A stretch of DNA of 64,000 nt. Source: Mycolicibacterium monacense. Its GTDB lineage: Bacteria > Actinomycetota > Actinomycetes > Mycobacteriales > Mycobacteriaceae. How positions within the stretch are numbered: position 1 is the stretch's first letter; each line of letters opens with the position of its first letter. Shown here one piece after another: positions 61,682 to 64,000 of this stretch. Below the pieces are notes generated by a model that made no database searches, was not told the origin of the DNA, and saw only the letters and a program-made list of their open reading frames with translations. Position numbers and translations under genes: made by a program. The DNA is taken from NCBI RefSeq assembly GCF_010731575.1, contig NZ_AP022617.1:5084001-5148000 (forward strand). The letters run 5' to 3'.

Positions 61682-62617
61682 TCACTCCGGCGGGTACGGC
61701 ATCCCGAACTGCTCGGCCAGCAGGCTCTGCGCGACGATCATCGCCGCCTGCGCACCCCCTGCGATCGACCCGGCCACGTACGGGTGTTCGGTGCACACGT
61801 CACCGGCGGCGAACACCGTGTGCGCCGACGTGCGGTGCAGCGCGTCGATGCCGATGGTGTCCTGAGCCAGCGGACCCGGCGTGCAGGTGGCGCCCAGTTG
61901 CTCGGCGAGTTTCGAACGCTGCCGCAGCGGGGCCTCGACGAGCAGACCGTCGCGTTCCAACCGGCTTCCGTCGTTGAACGCGATCGCGGTCAGCTGTCCG
62001 TCGGTGCCGATCAATTCGGCGATCCGGCGGTCGTCGACGATGATGCCTGCGGCCTTCAACTGGTCGATGTCCTTGCCGTCGAGTTGCGGATGGCCGTCGG
62101 TGAGCAGCACCACGTCGTCGCTCCACCCGCGCAGCATCAGCGCCGAGTGCACGGCCTCCTCACCCGCGGCCAATGAGGCGATCCGCTTGTCGCGCATCTC
62201 CCAGCCGTGGCAGAACGGGCACTGGAACACCGACTTACCCCACAGCGGTTCCAGACCCGGAAGCTCCGGCGGGCAGTACTCCATGCCGGTGGCCAGCAGC
62301 ACCCGCCGGGTGGTGACCCGGTCACCGTCGTCGAGGGAGAGCACGAAGCCGTCGTCCTGCGCGGCGCCGTGCACCACGGTGCCCACCCGGTACTCGACCG
62401 TCGGATACGCCTCGAGCTCGCGCCGGCCCGTTTCGTACAGCTCCGCCGGCGGCCGCTGGTCGTAGCCGAGCAACCCGCCGATGCCGGTGGAGACCCTGTT
62501 GCTCTGTTCACCCGCGTCGACGAGCAGGGTGCGTCGGCGCGCCCGTCCCAGGACCAGGGTGGCGCTCAATCCCGCCGCGCCACCACCGACGACGACGCAT
62601 TCCCATTCGTGTGTCAT
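61682..62617 (-). CDS. Thioredoxin-reductase-like FAD/NAD(P)H oxidoreductase
   Basis: 311 residues from ATG 62617. 'VVVGGGAAGLSATLVLGRA' FAD motif, 'GGLLGYDQRPPAELY', redox pair Cys133-Pro-Phe-Cys136 ('FQCPFCHGWE') and C-terminal 'FAAGDVCTEHPYVAGSIAGG'. Length and CxxC match TrxB-like proteins, though the N-terminus and 'LLVDAGEQSNRVSTG' resemble the smaller low-molecular-weight reductases that act on alternative partners. No thioredoxin gene lies beside it. Confidence 0.83.
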   Translation of the reverse strand: MTHEWECVVVGGGAAGLSATLVLGRARRRTLLVDAGEQSNRVSTGIGGLLGYDQRPPAELYETGRRELEAYPTVEYRVGTVVHGAAQDDGFVLSLDDGDRVTTRRVLLATGMEYCPPELPGLEPLWGKSVFQCPFCHGWEMRDKRIASLAAGEEAVHSALMLRGWSDDVVLLTDGHPQLDGKDIDQLKAAGIIVDDRRIAELIGTDGQLTAIAFNDGSRLERDGLLVEAPLRQRSKLAEQLGATCTPGPLAQDTIGIDALHRTSAHTVFAAGDVCTEHPYVAGSIAGGAQAAMIVAQSLLAEQFGMPYPPE

Positions 62618-62785
62618 TGCCCCGACCGATTCCCGGGAGGCGGGGTGATCAAACAATCGCCGCCTTGTGCGCAGATTCGACACCAGGGTCGTTGACGGCG
62701 GGTCCGGCCACCGGAACCACGACCGTGGTGTCGAAAACGAGCACAGCATCCGCGACGACACCCCTTCTGGGGAGCCGGGACGGCG

Positions 62786-63415
62786 CTACTTGGTGCCGAA
62801 GATCCGGTCACCCGCATCGCCGAGCCCCGGCACGATGTAGCCGTGCTCGTCGAGCTGACGGTCGACGGCCGCGGTGTAGATGGGGACGTCGGGATGAGCC
62901 TCCTGCATCGCGGCGATGCCCTCGGGACACGTCAACAGGCAGACGAACTTGATCGACTTCGGCCCGCACTCCTTGATCCGGTCCACCGCCGCCACCGCCG
63001 AGTGGCCGGTGGCGAGCATCGGGTCGACCACGACGACGTCGCGCTCCTCCAGGTCCGCCGGCATCTTGAAGTAGTACTCGACGGCGACGAGCGTCTTGGG
63101 ATCGCGATACAGCCCGATGTGCCCGACCCGCGCCCCGGGCACCACGGCCAGCATGCCGTCGAGGATGCCCGTGCCCGCCCGCAGAATCGACACGAACACC
63201 AGCTTCTTACCGTCGATGACCTGACCGACCGTCGTCTCCAGCGGTGTCTCCACCTCGAAATCCTGGGTCGGGATGTCACGCAGCACCTCGTAGGCCATCA
63301 GCGCGGAGATCTCGTGCAGCAGCTGGCGGAAGCTGTGTGTGGAGGCATCCTTGCGGCGCAACAAGGTCAGCTTGTGCGCCACCAGCGGGTGGTCGACCAG
63401 GTGGACTTCGCTCAT
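62786..63415 (-). CDS. upp: Uracil phosphoribosyltransferase
   Basis: 209 residues, the standard Upp length. '[19 protein letters not shown]', '[13 protein letters not shown]' and PRPP loop '[19 protein letters not shown]', with uracil-binding C-terminus '[15 protein letters not shown]'. Converts uracil and PRPP to UMP. Ends a unit with the DUF1688 gene, whose stop lies 10 bp upstream of the upp start, indicating an operon in pyrimidine metabolism. Confidence 0.96.
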   Translation of the reverse strand: MSEVHLVDHPLVAHKLTLLRRKDASTHSFRQLLHEISALMAYEVLRDIPTQDFEVETPLETTVGQVIDGKKLVFVSILRAGTGILDGMLAVVPGARVGHIGLYRDPKTLVAVEYYFKMPADLEERDVVVVDPMLATGHSAVAAVDRIKECGPKSIKFVCLLTCPEGIAAMQEAHPDVPIYTAAVDRQLDEHGYIVPGLGDAGDRIFGTK

Positions 63416-63425
63416 GCGCTCTCCT

Positions 63426-64000
63426 TCAGAAGACGGTGCCGTCGCTGTCGATGGTCAACGGCGGCAACCCGCCGCGGAGTTGTTGCGCCAGAAGGCGTCC
63501 GGCCGCCCAGGTCCCACCCTCCAGCGCGCACGCCAGCGGCATGTCGACACCGAGCCGCGCGGACACCCGCGGGGCGAGTTCGTCGAGCAGTGCGACGGTG
63601 AGTGCGCGCCACTCGACCACCAGCTCGTCGCCGACTTCCCAGGTGCGCTCGGCGTATTCAGGTGCCCGCAGTGCCAGCACTCCGGCGTCGAGCAGGAGCC
63701 CGCCGTTGCGGTACTCGGGTAACCCGGTGAGCGTGTCGACTCCCTCCACCGGCACACCCGCCCGGGTGAACGGTTCGAGCAGCGAATAGGTCAACCACTG
63801 GGAGAGCTTGTGGAACGGCACCCAGCCCCGGGTGAGTCCCTCACCGCCGACCGCAGCATGGCGCCAGCAGTCGCCCAGCGGTTGGTCACCGATGTCATTG
63901 CCGCTCAACCAGATCGACGACAGTTCGGTGAGCAACACCGTGAGGATGTCGTGGGCATGCACCGTCCGGGCGCGCGCGGTGAGGGTGTCGAACAGCCCGC
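63426..64000 (-). CDS. DUF1688 (URC4-like) uracil catabolism protein, 5' end missing
   Basis: The frame runs off the window at 64000; about 190 C-terminal residues are visible. '[36 protein letters not shown]' and '[19 protein letters not shown]' are typical of DUF1688, the family of fungal URC4 needed for the alternative uracil degradation pathway. Pairing with upp fits the URC pathway, in which uracil is first ribosylated. The remaining genes would lie beyond the window. Confidence 0.85.
   Translation of the reverse strand, partial: GLFDTLTARARTVHAHDILTVLLTELSSIWLSGNDIGDQPLGDCWRHAAVGGEGLTRGWVPFHKLSQWLTYSLLEPFTRAGVPVEGVDTLTGLPEYRNGGLLLDAGVLALRAPEYAERTWEVGDELVVEWRALTVALLDELAPRVSARLGVDMPLACALEGGTWAAGRLLAQQLRGGLPPLTIDSDGTVF

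Noticed and set aside
62618..62785. Small minus-strand frame ending ...ESAHKAAIV between upp and the reductase gene
   Set aside because: It looks partly protein-like but has no ribosome-binding site, no family and lies in a normal intergenic gap; possibly a remnant, not supportable.
1..64000. CRISPR arrays, transposases, integrases, att sites, rRNA operons or replication origin
   Set aside because: No spaced direct repeats, transposase-like ORFs or rRNA-like sequence were seen; tandem repeats at 3326 and 50127 are within coding frames.

Overview
This 64 kb window is high-GC actinobacterial chromosome, almost certainly a Mycolicibacterium/Mycobacterium. Evidence from family recognition: three GAF-ANTAR regulators, a fatty-acyl-AMP ligase, a cutinase, stand-alone LigD-type polymerase, an MmpS-like secreted domain, DUF3159, a Gre-like factor, the mycobacterial non-canonical MTHFR family, HrpA, and many small secreted proteins. 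No plasmid, phage, IS, integrase, rRNA or CRISPR signature was seen. Genes are densely packed, and start/stop overlaps (ATGA, TGATG) are frequent.

Layout. 1-8 kb: an NmrA-like oxidoreductase cut by the window edge, a short-looking DUF302 protein, a three-gene unit (60-aa Asp/Gly repeat peptide, JmjC-like cupin oxygenase, thioredoxin-fold ferredoxin), then MarR-controlled VOC, SDR and drug-efflux genes whose operators are visible. 8-12.5 kb: a TetR gene divergent from a hydantoinase/acetone-carboxylase-like pair. 13-17 kb: three consecutive GAF-ANTAR proteins beside a fatty-acyl-AMP ligase. 17-28.7 kb: Gre-like factor, D-amino-acid dehydrogenase with a PucR-type regulator, methyltransferase, SDR, PolD-type primase-polymerase, TVP38 membrane protein, CobW-type GTPase, cutinase.

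28.7-39.8 kb is a compact selenocysteine island. On the minus strand the order is selC (tRNA-Sec, UCA anticodon), a long hairpin, selA, selB, a PadR regulator with a membrane protein, then fdhA, fdhB and an NrfD-type subunit; selD is divergent. The fdhA gene is read through an in-frame UGA at 33302-33304, followed after 11 nt by a SECIS-like stem-loop with GGUCU in its loop. The island therefore encodes the core Sec-insertion machinery and a client for it.

40-64 kb: an SDR preceded by an overlooked 43-aa ORF, an acyl-CoA-dehydrogenase-fold protein, a membrane GGDEF protein, a lipoprotein/TetR pair, an APC permease coupled to a DmpA-type P1 peptidase with a divergent TetR, a CitE-like lyase, a collagen-like secreted protein with exact 51-bp repeats, SelO preceded by an overlooked 47-aa ORF under a SigF-like promoter, two flavoproteins, a PNPOx-like protein, non-canonical MTHFR, HrpA helicase, a thioredoxin-reductase-like enzyme, and upp next to a DUF1688 (URC4-like) gene suggesting uracil catabolism or salvage. 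The main candidates for undescribed biology are the repeat-peptide/cupin/ferredoxin cassette and the small ORFs attached to SelO and to the SDR.
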